A stretch of DNA of 8,233 bases from Spartobacteria bacterium (GCA_025355595.1 JANXZI010000307.1:1-8233); one strand, 5' to 3'. Positions 1 through 6,177 are shown, numbered from the stretch's first letter. Program-made: numbers and translations. The notes: generated by a model from the letters alone, not told the origin.

Positions 1-95
1 CCGCAATGCACTTCGAAGCCGATGTGGTGCAGCGCGGGGATGCGCTGGTAGCTGACCGTGAGGTCCGCGATGCGGAGTGCGTGGTCGTGCTTCAT
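1..95 (-). CDS. Metal ABC transporter ATP-binding protein, N-terminal fragment
   Basis: Only the first 31 residues lie in the window; the gene continues past the left edge. The visible peptide has the look of an ABC ATPase N-terminus: a first strand with the pattern LRIADLTVSY, then PALHHIGFEV, the stretch that normally precedes the Walker A loop. Walker A itself is outside the window. The ATG lies within the stop of the preceding gene (ATGA, four-base overlap), which indicates translational coupling. Because it follows a ZnuA/TroA-type binding protein, it is probably the cytoplasmic ATPase of the same zinc or manganese importer (ZnuC/MntB-like). The ABC family is fairly clear from sequence; the metal specificity is inferred from context only. 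Confidence 0.75.
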   Translation of the reverse strand, partial: MKHDHALRIADLTVSYQRIPALHHIGFEVHC

Positions 96-502
96 GGGAA
101 TCCGAGCACATCGTCCGCAGCCGTGTCGCCCCACAGGGTGCGGTCGTATTCGGTGCCGTCGGGCGCAGTGAGGCGGACGCGCAGCGCGGCACTGCGAGTG
201 GCCTCGGGCCACACGACGATCACATGCAGCTCGACGCCTTCCTTCGGCCACGGGATTTCCAGCGGGAAATCTTCCGCCGTCGTGGGCGACGACTTGCTCC
301 ACACTTCGCGTCCGAGGTGCTGGATCGTCACGCGCGTCGCCGCGGTGGAAAAACTCAGCCGCGCTTCCGCGGTCGCGCGTTTCACCTCCGGCTGAGGCAC
401 CGGGTTCGCGACCGCCGGACGCGTCATTTTCCAGAGCAGCGGCGCGAACGCGAGCAGCGCGACAAAAACAAAAACCGCACGGAGGATCGGCGAGCCGCGC
501 AT
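92..502 (-). CDS. Small membrane-anchored protein of unknown function in a metal ABC operon
   Basis: The protein has 136 residues and I do not recognise the family. Residues about 7-24 form one hydrophobic segment (AVFVFVALLAFAPLLW) after a short basic N-terminus, so it is either a signal anchor or an uncleaved signal peptide with the remainder outside the cytoplasm. A proline-rich linker follows (about 32-40). Residues about 45-125 alternate in a way that suggests beta strands, with motifs such as FPLEIPWP and LHVIVVWPE, compatible with a small beta-sandwich. There are no cysteines or His clusters that would suggest a metal site. The ATG directly follows the TAG of the binding-protein gene, and its own stop overlaps the ATG of the ATPase gene, so it is embedded in the transport operon. 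An accessory role in metal delivery or transporter assembly is inferred from position alone. Confidence 0.75.
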   Translation of the reverse strand: MRGSPILRAVFVFVALLAFAPLLWKMTRPAVANPVPQPEVKRATAEARLSFSTAATRVTIQHLGREVWSKSSPTTAEDFPLEIPWPKEGVELHVIVVWPEATRSAALRVRLTAPDGTEYDRTLWGDTAADDVLGFP

Positions 503-1342
503 CTACTTCAGCGCCTCCACGATCTTTGTGACGTTGTGGCGGAACATCGCCTCCACCGTGTCGTTCGGTTCCGCGCCGAGGCCGTCGGAGAAAAGTTTTC
601 CGCCGATCTTCGCGCCCGTTTCGCGGGTGATCTGTTCGATCACTTTCGGGTTCTCGATGTCCTCGGAAAAAATCGCCTTCACGCCCTGCGCACGGATCGT
701 GGCGATGATCTGCGCGACCTTTTTCGATCCCGGCTGATCGTTCTGCGTGAGGCCCGCGATGGGATGCACGGTGAAACCAAACTCCCTCGCGAAATATCCG
801 AACGAGTCGTGGTTCGTCACGAGCTTGCGCCGGTCGCGCGGAAGCTCGGCGACTTTCACCCGCACCCACTTGGCGAGCGATTCGAGACGATCCGTGTAGG
901 CCGCCGCCTTCGCCGAAAATTCCGCACGCAGTCCGGGGCGCAGGCGGCTCAATTCATCTCGCACGATGCCCGTCGCGCGCTCGATGTTCGCGACGCTGTG
1001 CCACCAGTGAGGATCGTCCGCCGCGCCGGGAAGCTGATCGCCGACTTCCAGCAGCGCAGCCTTTCCACCCGAAGCCTCGCGCAATTTTCCGACGTAACCT
1101 TCGAGATGCCGCGCGGAGACGAGGATGATGTCCGACGACGAGACGATCTTCAGGTCTGCTGCGGTCGGCGTGAATTCATGCGGATCCACGCCGGGCTTCA
1201 CATGGCCGGTCACCTCCACCTTGCCGCCACCCACCTCGCGCACGATCTCGGTGAGAATCGTCGAGAATGACGACACGCGCAGCCTTGCCTCATCCGCACG
1301 CGCACACGCGAGCAGCAGGAGCAGGATGCCGAAAAGTTTCAT
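503..1342 (-). CDS. Zinc/manganese ABC transporter substrate-binding protein (ZnuA/TroA family)
   Basis: A 279-residue cluster 9 (A-1) solute-binding protein that captures a divalent metal outside the cytoplasmic membrane and hands it to the ABC permease. I chose the ATG at 1342 because it gives a compact signal peptide (MKLFGILLLLLAC); Cys13 sits in a plausible lipobox, so it may be a lipoprotein. An in-frame upstream start at 1378 would add 12 residues unlike a signal sequence. The expected metal ligands can be placed: His55 in VDPHEFTPT, His112 in DPHWWHS, His178 in NHDSFGYFA and Asp253 in LFSDGLG. Other family landmarks are IFSEDIENPKVIEQI (about 224-238) and the C-terminal helix NVTKIVEAL. 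The His-rich loop of many dedicated ZnuA proteins is absent, so zinc and manganese cannot be told apart. No clear Zur-like or MntR-like AT-rich operator is seen upstream, and no Shine-Dalgarno site precedes the start. Confidence 0.9.
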   Translation of the reverse strand: MKLFGILLLLLACARADEARLRVSSFSTILTEIVREVGGGKVEVTGHVKPGVDPHEFTPTAADLKIVSSSDIILVSARHLEGYVGKLREASGGKAALLEVGDQLPGAADDPHWWHSVANIERATGIVRDELSRLRPGLRAEFSAKAAAYTDRLESLAKWVRVKVAELPRDRRKLVTNHDSFGYFAREFGFTVHPIAGLTQNDQPGSKKVAQIIATIRAQGVKAIFSEDIENPKVIEQITRETGAKIGGKLFSDGLGAEPNDTVEAMFRHNVTKIVEALK

Positions 1343-1370
1343 CGCGGACGAAGTAGCCGAGGTGCGCGCG

Positions 1371-1383
1371 GGTGCCAAGCACC
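1371..1383. repeat. Small hairpin upstream of the metal-binding protein gene
   Basis: GGTGC-CAA-GCACC forms a five-base-pair hairpin with a three-base loop, about 30 bases upstream of the substrate-binding-protein start in the minus direction. With the larger palindrome at 1428-1476 it occupies much of the 129-base gap between that gene and the PQQ-propeller gene. There is no T-tract, so it is not an intrinsic terminator by itself. It may be part of the same dispersed repeat as its neighbour. No promoter could be assigned in this gap. Confidence 0.35.
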
Positions 1384-1427
1384 TTGCAATCGCGTCGCAG
1401 CCACGGGGCGCCGGGCGCGGTTTGGAT

Positions 1428-1476
1428 CGTAGGCGCGCTCGGGAGAGCGCGGCGTGAGCTTCCGTTCACGCCTACG
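1428..1476. repeat. Three-way-junction palindromic element overlapping a stop codon
   Basis: The 49 bases fold into three stems. The outer stem CGTAGGC/GCCTACG pairs 1428-1434 with 1470-1476 (7 bp). One inner arm is GCGCTC-GGGA-GAGCGC (1435-1450; 6 bp, GNRA-type loop on the plus strand). The second inner arm is GTGAGC-TTCC-GTTCAC (1454-1469; 6 bp including one G-T pair). Only three bases at the junction are left unpaired. The element overlaps the TAG of the PQQ-propeller gene (1472-1474), so on the minus strand it would form the start of that mRNA's 3' region. It lacks a T-run and looks like an intergenic repeat rather than a classical terminator. The folding is seen directly; membership of a genome-wide repeat family is inferred. 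Confidence 0.6.
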
Positions 1477-2857
1477 GCTTCGCGACGACCAGGCAGATGA
1501 GCTTGTTTTCGCTGCGGAGGAAAAGGCGTTTGCCGGCGAGGATGGGCGCGCCCCAGCACGGATACGTGAGACCGGGCACCTGCCAGCGGGAGACCTCCGC
1601 GACGTTTTCCGTGTTCGGTTTGAAAAGGCCGAGCAGGCCCGCTTCGCCGAGCGCGAAAAGTTTTCCATCGGCAAAAATCGTGGATCCTCGGCCGAAGACA
1701 TTGGGCGGCGCTTCGCCCGCCCGCAGTTTCGAGTGGCTCGCATTCGGCCAGCGCTCGTCGCGCTCCCATTTTACCTTGCCGGTCGCAAATTCCACGCAGC
1801 GGAAGACTCCGTCGGGCTCGTTGCGCCCGCTGAATCCGAAGACGTGGCCGGCGACGAGATTCGGCTGCGACCAGTGCATCTCCAGCGCGAGCGAACGCCA
1901 CACTTCGTCCACGCCTTTGCCATCGGGCCGCACGCGCAGGAGCACGGAGCCGGAGCGATAATACGCGGAGGAAATGAGGATGAGGTCGCCGCTCACCACG
2001 GGCGTCATGGCATTCACTGTCTCCTCGCGCGGCGAGCGGAACCAGAATGAAAAATGGTGCGCGCCCGTCGCAGGATCGAGCGAGATGAGACCCTGTCGCG
2101 TGACGGTGAGCACATGGCGTTTGCCGTGAATCGTCGCGAGCACGGGCGTGCAGTAGCTCGACATTTTTTGAAATGCGGGATGGGCCACGTCCCATTTCAC
2201 GAAGGGCTCGCCGGGCCAGCCATGCATGAGCGCGCCGTCCCATGTCTTCGCACCGCCGTTTTGCCAGAGCGTCTTTCCGGTCGCCGCGTCGAAGGCGACG
2301 ATGTTGGAGTCCGGCTGTCCGCCGACTTGCACGATTAGTTTTCCGTCTTCCAAGACGGGCGAACTGCCGACACCGAAGAACGCCTCGGGCACGTCGAAAT
2401 CCTTCTGCGTCGCGCGCGACCAAACGGGCTGGCCGGTCTTCACGTCGAGGCAGATGAGTGCGCCCTCCGCGCCGAGCGTGTAGCACTTTTCCGCGGTGAG
2501 CACGGGCGAGCAACGAGGGCCGTTGTTGAAGCCAAAGGGATCCTGAAAGCGGGTCGGGTATTTGTGCTGCCACTTCGTTTCGCCGGTCGCCGCGTCCATC
2601 GCCTCCACGATCTCCTCGCCGCCGATGCGGTGGTGCTGCACGAGCACGCCGTCGCGCACGCTCGGCGCGCCATAGCCGGTGCCGATGTCCTTTTGCCACG
2701 CGATGCGCAATCCGCCCTCGGGAAAACGATCCACGAGCCCGGTCTCCGGCGAGGTGCCGTCGCGGTTCGGACCGAGAAACTCCGGCCAGTCGGCGGCGCT
2801 GACCGTGATCGTGAATGCGAGAAAAATGGCGAGGGTTCGCAGGAGAAACGAAGTCAT
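1472..2857 (-). CDS. Secreted PQQ-like beta-propeller repeat protein
   Basis: A 461-residue protein with an N-terminal signal peptide (about 1-21, core FLLRTLAIFLAFTITVSA), hence periplasmic or secreted. The mature protein opens with DWPEFLGPNRDGTSPE, typical of secreted quinoprotein-like propellers in Planctomycetota and Verrucomicrobiota. Repeated blade motifs of the D-x-x-TG-x-x-x-W type occur at 88-96 (DAATGETKW), 138-146 (DVKTGQPVW), 190-198 (DAATGKTLW), 261-266 (degenerate, DPATGA) and 356-364 (EFATGKVKW). No catalytic calcium site or disulfide pattern of an alcohol dehydrogenase was identified, so enzymatic activity should not be assumed; many such proteins are scaffolds or of unknown function. 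The ATG at 2857 was chosen because it starts the signal peptide; the open frame extends 33 codons further into the hairpin-rich gap. It is divergent from the four-gene cluster to the right. No Shine-Dalgarno site was found. Confidence 0.88.
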   Translation of the reverse strand: MTSFLLRTLAIFLAFTITVSAADWPEFLGPNRDGTSPETGLVDRFPEGGLRIAWQKDIGTGYGAPSVRDGVLVQHHRIGGEEIVEAMDAATGETKWQHKYPTRFQDPFGFNNGPRCSPVLTAEKCYTLGAEGALICLDVKTGQPVWSRATQKDFDVPEAFFGVGSSPVLEDGKLIVQVGGQPDSNIVAFDAATGKTLWQNGGAKTWDGALMHGWPGEPFVKWDVAHPAFQKMSSYCTPVLATIHGKRHVLTVTRQGLISLDPATGAHHFSFWFRSPREETVNAMTPVVSGDLILISSAYYRSGSVLLRVRPDGKGVDEVWRSLALEMHWSQPNLVAGHVFGFSGRNEPDGVFRCVEFATGKVKWERDERWPNASHSKLRAGEAPPNVFGRGSTIFADGKLFALGEAGLLGLFKPNTENVAEVSRWQVPGLTYPCWGAPILAGKRLFLRSENKLICLVVAKP

Positions 2858-2876
2858 GGCGCGGACGGATACGCGC

Positions 2877-2915
2877 AAAATCGCACACGGCCAAGCGCGG
2901 GATTGTGTGCGTTTT
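2877..2915 (-). promoter_or_regulatory. Possible 5' leader hairpin ahead of the PQQ-propeller gene
   Basis: The arms CGCACAC (2882-2888) and GTGTGCG (2905-2911) are perfectly complementary. The pairing extends through AAAA (2877-2880) and TTTT (2912-2915) if T2881 is bulged, giving 11 bp around a 16-base loop. Read on the minus strand the stem ends in a short T-run 19 bases before the ATG at 2857. It could be an attenuator-like leader structure or simply another intergenic repeat. The pairing is seen directly; a regulatory role is speculative. Confidence 0.35.
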
Positions 2916-2926
2916 CCCGGCGGGGG

Positions 2927-2968
2927 GCACTCGACCCGAGTGCTGTTTTCGGCCACTGGCCGAAAACA
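2927..2968 (+). repeat. REP-like double-hairpin element, copy 1
   Basis: Two hairpins lie end to end. The first is GCACTCG-ACC-CGAGTGC (2927-2943; 7 bp, 3-base loop). The second is TGTTTTCGGCC-ACT-GGCCGAAAACA (2944-2968; 11 bp, 3-base loop). The same architecture recurs in the opposite orientation at 3057-3098, and the stem substitutions between copies are paired on both sides. The layout resembles bacterial REP/BIME elements, but no transposase of the RAYT type is in this window to link it to. Confidence 0.75.
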
Positions 2969-3010
2969 CCGACTGGCCGGGAGACTCCTTCCTCTTCAGT
3001 GCGAGCCGCC

Positions 3011-3046
3011 CGGAGCGAAGACGTTCCGTGCGTGGCATGGTGCCAC
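3011..3046. repeat. Two further hairpins between the REP-like copies
   Basis: CGGAGCG-AAGA-CGTTCCG (3011-3028) gives a 7-bp stem with one G-T pair. GTGGCA-TGG-TGCCAC (3032-3046) gives a perfect 6-bp stem with a three-base loop. They fill part of the 88-base spacer between the two double-hairpin copies, so the whole 2927-3098 block may be one composite palindromic element. No gene or promoter is evident in it; the start of the plus-strand cluster follows at 3145. Confidence 0.45.
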
Positions 3047-3056
3047 ATCAACAGGG

Positions 3057-3098
3057 TGTTTTCGGCGGGTCGCCAAAAACAGCACGCGAGTCGCGTGC
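3057..3098 (-). repeat. REP-like double-hairpin element, copy 2 (inverted)
   Basis: This is the inverted counterpart of the element at 2927-2968. On the plus strand it reads TGTTTTCGGCG-GGT-CGCCAAAAACA (3057-3081; 11 bp with one mismatch, C3063 opposite A3075, which would be a G-U pair in RNA from the minus strand) and then GCACGCG-AGT-CGCGTGC (3082-3098; 7 bp). Hairpin order, stem lengths and loop lengths match copy 1 once reverse-complemented. It ends 46 bases before the first gene of the four-gene cluster. Confidence 0.75.
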
Positions 3099-3144
3099 TC
3101 CACCCGAGACTTGGCCTCGCGCCGCCCGCGTGTAGCGTGCCCGC

Positions 3145-4179
3145 ATGTTCCTCCGCAAAATGTGTGCGACCGCTGTGCTTTGTGCGTTTGCGCTTTTTTC
3201 CGCACGCGCGGCGGAACCTGCGGCACAGGATGCGGTGACGGTGGATGCGCAGACCGAGGAGATCTTGCGCGGCGCGCTGCGCTGGCTGGCGGCGAAGCAG
3301 AATGTGAATGGCTCGTGGAATGCGAGCGAGCACCGGCGTGCGGATCATCCCGTGGCGATGACGGGCTATGTGCTCATGGCATTCATGGCGACGGGCAATC
3401 TTCCCGAGGAGGGCGAGTATGCGAAACAGGTGAAGGCCGGGCTCGATTTTCTCCTCGATAGCATCGGCGCAGACGGCCAGTTCCGCGGCGTGGATGGATC
3501 GAAATACATGTACAATCACGGCATCGCGACCATCGCGCTTGGCGAGCTGTACGGGCAGTCGCGCAGCCCGATCATCCGCGAAAAATTGCAGCGCGCGATC
3601 CGGCTCATCGTCACCACGCAGAGTGATCGCGGGAGCAACAAGGGCGGCTGGCGCTACCAGCCGCGACCAGGCGATGCGGATATCTCCGTGACGGTGCTTC
3701 AAGTCGTCGCGCTGCGGGCGGCGAAAAATGCGGGCCTCGATGTCCCGCAGCAGACGATTGATGACGCGGTGGACTACGTGCGGCGCTGTTCGGCGGGCGA
3801 CGGCGGATTTTCATACCAGGCCGGACAGCGCGGCGCGGGATTTTCGCGCACAGCGGCGGCGATCTATTCGCTGCAAGTCTGCGGACACTACGAGGATCCG
3901 CTCGTGAAAGGCGGCAGCGAATATCTTTTCGGACGGCACCAGGAGCGCCGCTTCTGGACCTACGGCGCGAACTATGCCGCACCCGCGCAATACATGATCG
4001 GCGGCGACACATGGCGGCGATGGTATGATCTCATGAAAGGCGAATTGCTCCCCCGCGTGCTGCGCAACGGCGATCAATGCTCATGGGACGATCGGGAGGT
4101 GGGGAACATCTACACGACCGCGTGCTATACGACGATCCTCGCGATGCCGTGGCACTACATCCCGCTCTACCAGCGGTGA
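3145..4179 (+). CDS. Sec-exported prenyltransferase/squalene-cyclase repeat protein
   Basis: A 344-residue protein with a signal peptide (about 1-23, ending ARAA) and an alpha/alpha-barrel fold built from squalene-cyclase-like repeats. The QW-type motifs QNVNGSW (52-58), NKGGWRYQP (165-173) and GDGGFSYQ (218-225) are visible, and a degenerate one may lie at 309-314. It is about half the length of a real squalene-hopene cyclase, which has two such barrels. At 177-180 the stretch DADISVTVLQVVAL occupies a context like the class II cyclase DXDD motif but with the last Asp replaced by Ile, so cyclase activity is doubtful. The family is common as exported proteins of unknown function in planctomycetes and relatives. 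The ATG at 3145 begins the signal peptide; a second Met at residue 6 is a weaker alternative. No Shine-Dalgarno site is present. It is the first gene of a four-gene plus-strand cluster whose last member has the same fold. Confidence 0.87.
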   Translation: MFLRKMCATAVLCAFALFSARAAEPAAQDAVTVDAQTEEILRGALRWLAAKQNVNGSWNASEHRRADHPVAMTGYVLMAFMATGNLPEEGEYAKQVKAGLDFLLDSIGADGQFRGVDGSKYMYNHGIATIALGELYGQSRSPIIREKLQRAIRLIVTTQSDRGSNKGGWRYQPRPGDADISVTVLQVVALRAAKNAGLDVPQQTIDDAVDYVRRCSAGDGGFSYQAGQRGAGFSRTAAAIYSLQVCGHYEDPLVKGGSEYLFGRHQERRFWTYGANYAAPAQYMIGGDTWRRWYDLMKGELLPRVLRNGDQCSWDDREVGNIYTTACYTTILAMPWHYIPLYQR

Positions 4180-4196
4180 TGCGTTCCGTTCATAAT

Positions 4197-4279
4197 CGTA
4201 TTCTTATTCCAAATCTTAATCCCCTCCCCGCACCGTGAGGCTCAGCACCGCTCAGAGTAAGATTAGGAACAAGATTAGG
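4197..4279. repeat. AT-rich imperfect inverted repeat with tandem 9-mers
   Basis: The left arm 4197-4221 and right arm 4255-4279 are complementary at 20 of 25 positions and flank a 33-base GC-rich spacer. The arms are strikingly AT-rich against the GC-rich surroundings. The right arm holds two exact copies of AAGATTAGG (4259-4267 and 4271-4279) at a 12-base period; the left arm holds degenerate complements. The element sits in the 120-base gap between the first and second genes of the plus-strand cluster and ends six bases before a Shine-Dalgarno site. It could be an operator, a promoter-containing island, a leader hairpin or a dispersed repeat; the sequence alone does not decide. Confidence 0.55.
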
Positions 4280-4285
4280 CTTAAG

Positions 4286-4292
4286 AGAGGAG
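4286..4292 (+). promoter_or_regulatory. Shine-Dalgarno site AGAGGAG
   Basis: AGAGGAG lies seven bases before the ATG at 4300 and supports that start over the in-frame Met at 4321. It is the only convincing Shine-Dalgarno site found for a complete gene in this window. It follows immediately after the AT-rich inverted repeat, so a structure in that repeat could influence its access. Confidence 0.65.
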
Positions 4293-4299
4293 CACGGCC

Positions 4300-5424
4300 A
4301 TGACGCTCGCGAGTTTGAAAATGCTGCGCCGCACCGTGCTGCTCGCCCTCGTGTCCTGCACGCACCTGCTCTGCGCAGGCACGGTGATCACGGCGGATGG
4401 CGTGCTGCACGAGGGAGAAATCACGCTCGATCACGGCATCACCGTGCGCGGATCACCGACGCTGAATCGGCCGCTCGCGGGCATCCTGCGCGCGCGATTT
4501 TCCGCACCGAATCCGCAGCTCCAGCCGGGCGTGCTGCTCGTGAATGGAGGGCGGATCGCTGGCGCATTTTCGCCGCTGAACGAGGCAGTCGTGAAATTCC
4601 CGGCAAAGCGAATCTCGATCCCGTCGAAGGAAATCGCGTGGGCGATCTACCAGCCGCTCACGCCCGCACTCGCCTTGCAGGCGCCGCGGGGAAAGACGGG
4701 CGCGCTGCTGCAAGGCGGCGATTTTTTCGAGGGCACCGTGCGCAGCGCCGAGGCGGCATCGGCAAAAGTGCTGAATCCGATTTTTGGCCCGCGCACTTTT
4801 GTCCCAGGAGAAATGCACGCGCTCGTGCTGCGGGATTTTCTGCCGCAGCCCGCGGCGTTCGAGGTGGTGACGCGCGATGGCAGCATCTATCCGGCGCTCG
4901 ATGTGACCCTGGGCGATGGTTCCGAGATCGCACTGCGACATGCGCTCTACAACGGGCTCCGCATTCCGGTCGCCGATCTTGTGGAGATCCGCGCGGGCGC
5001 GTCGCGCATGGTGCCGATGGACGGCATCAAGCCGGCACGGGTCGATGCTGCGCCAAACCGCGAGGCCGCGGCGAGCTTCGCGGCGAATCGCGCGCTCGGC
5101 GGCGGCGAACTGAAACTCGGCGTCTCGCCGGTGGCCGCGGGCTTCGAGTGCGTGGCGGGCGCAGCCGTGTGGTGGATGCCCGCGCCGGGCGCGGGCACAT
5201 TTTCCGCAATCGTCGCCGCGGGCGCGGACACGCCGTCGGGGCAGAAGCTCATCTTCGCCGTGTATGCCGATGGCAAGCTCGCAGGGCGCAGCGCGCCGCT
5301 CGGCGCAGGCGATGCTCCCGCGGTGCTGCGCTGCGCCGTGGCGGGAAAAGAAAGCCTCGTGCTGCGCATCGAGGGAGCGGCGGGCAGCGGCACATGGGCG
5401 GAACCGATGTTGCTCCGGCGCTGA
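4300..5424 (+). CDS. Exported protein with C-terminal NPCBM-like domain
   Basis: A 374-residue protein beginning with a hydrophobic export signal (core LRRTVLLALVSCTHLLCAG, about 9-27). LVSC (17-20) could serve as a lipobox, giving a lipoprotein anchored at Cys20; otherwise cleavage near residue 27 is likely. The middle (about 28-230) is beta-rich, with recurring short motifs of the form GG-x-hydrophobic-x-G: LVNGGRIAGAF (80-90), LLQGGDFFEGTV (136-147) and VTRDGSIYPAL (190-200). Residues about 265-374 resemble the NPCBM/NEW2 carbohydrate-binding-like fold: GGGELKLG, FSAIVAAGADTPSGQKLIFAVYADG split across 301-325, then a final strand ending in GTWAEPMLL. The domain call is from pattern recognition and is moderate. 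A scaffold or glycan-binding role in the envelope is inferred. It shares the plus-strand cluster with two squalene-cyclase-like proteins and a YdjY-domain protein; the next gene starts 30 bases downstream. Confidence 0.78.
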   Translation: MTLASLKMLRRTVLLALVSCTHLLCAGTVITADGVLHEGEITLDHGITVRGSPTLNRPLAGILRARFSAPNPQLQPGVLLVNGGRIAGAFSPLNEAVVKFPAKRISIPSKEIAWAIYQPLTPALALQAPRGKTGALLQGGDFFEGTVRSAEAASAKVLNPIFGPRTFVPGEMHALVLRDFLPQPAAFEVVTRDGSIYPALDVTLGDGSEIALRHALYNGLRIPVADLVEIRAGASRMVPMDGIKPARVDAAPNREAAASFAANRALGGGELKLGVSPVAAGFECVAGAAVWWMPAPGAGTFSAIVAAGADTPSGQKLIFAVYADGKLAGRSAPLGAGDAPAVLRCAVAGKESLVLRIEGAAGSGTWAEPMLLRR

Positions 5425-5454
5425 AAACCGGCTTTGTTCCCGCGCTCCCCGATC

Positions 5455-6177
5455 ATGTTCTCCCGAATCGCCATCGCCCTGCTCACCGCCGCGCCGCTGC
5501 TGGCCCAGGCACCGTCAGAATTTTCCGCGCCGAAGGAAATCGCGCCGGGGATTTTCAAAGTTGGCACCGTGCAACTCGACAAGAATACCTCCACGGTCAC
5601 TTTTCCCGCGAAGGTGCAGATGAACGACGGGCTGCTCGAATACCTGATGGTGACGCCGGAGGGCCCGGTGCATGAGACGCTGCTCACGAGCGAAGCCGCC
5701 CCGCAGGATGTCCACATGGCGATGCTGCTGCTCGGCGCGAAGGGCATGGTGCAGAAGGGCGGCGCGAAGCCGGAGCGGATTGATGCGGAGTTTCTCGCGA
5801 AGGCTCCGAAGCTCACGGGCGACCGCATTTCGCTCCGCGTAAAATGGACGGACAAGGGCGGCAAGGAGCAGACCACGCCGGTCGAGCGATGGATCGTGCG
5901 CAAGATTTTCAAGCCGAAGAAGGCCGTGGAAATCGTCGGCGCCGAGGATGGCCCATGGCTTTACACGGGCAGCTATTTTTACGAGAACCGGTTCATCGCG
6001 CAGGTGGATGGGATGTTCGGTGCGATGGTCACTTTCCCCGGCGCGCTCATCAACAATCCGCGCAGTGGCGCGAACGACGATCATATCTGGTTCGTGAAGC
6101 CCGACGCAGTGCCGCCCGCCGGGACGCCGGTAGAATTTTCCATCACACTCGAACCCGCAGACAAACCCGCCAAATGA
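5455..6177 (+). CDS. Exported YdjY-domain protein
   Basis: A 240-residue protein with a signal peptide (about 1-18, MFSRIAIALLTAAPLLAQ). It matches the YdjY-domain family: a strand rich in VTFPAKVQMNDGLLEYLMV (48-66), the conserved HETLL (73-77), VHMAMLLLGAKG (86-97), and a C-terminal half with GPWLYTGSYFYENRF (166-180), FPGALINNP (194-202) and the GTPVEFSI strand (223-230). The family's biochemical role is not established; members are exported and frequent in PVC bacteria. The ATG at 5455 was preferred over an in-frame TTG at 5434, which would put seven extra residues before the signal peptide. No Shine-Dalgarno site is visible. The stop overlaps the next ATG (ATGA), so it is translationally coupled to the second squalene-cyclase-like gene, which argues for a joint function. 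Confidence 0.85.
   Translation: MFSRIAIALLTAAPLLAQAPSEFSAPKEIAPGIFKVGTVQLDKNTSTVTFPAKVQMNDGLLEYLMVTPEGPVHETLLTSEAAPQDVHMAMLLLGAKGMVQKGGAKPERIDAEFLAKAPKLTGDRISLRVKWTDKGGKEQTTPVERWIVRKIFKPKKAVEIVGAEDGPWLYTGSYFYENRFIAQVDGMFGAMVTFPGALINNPRSGANDDHIWFVKPDAVPPAGTPVEFSITLEPADKPAK

Noticed and set aside
77..1270. Long plus-strand ORF of 397 codons opposite the metal operon
   Set aside because: Extremely rich in Arg, His and Asp with no recognisable domain; it lies antisense to two well-supported genes and is a product of the high GC content.
1343..1427. Zur or MntR operator upstream of the metal-binding protein gene
   Set aside because: The gap is GC-rich and contains no AT-rich palindrome resembling known operators of these regulators.
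1290..3038. Long minus-strand ORF of 582 codons in another frame over the PQQ-propeller gene
   Set aside because: Arg-rich low-complexity translation; the overlapping frame encodes a clear propeller protein with a signal peptide.
2927..3098. CRISPR array
   Set aside because: The repeats are two inverted palindromes with an 88-base spacer, not regularly spaced direct repeats, and no cas gene is present.
4638..5675. Plus-strand ORF of 345 codons overlapping the NPCBM-like and YdjY genes
   Set aside because: Arg/Ala/Gly-rich shadow frame that would overlap two genes with good start sites and domain matches.
5844..6173. N-terminal extension of the second squalene-cyclase-like protein
   Set aside because: The frame stays open upstream, but that portion overlaps the YdjY gene, and the Tat signal starts cleanly at 6174.
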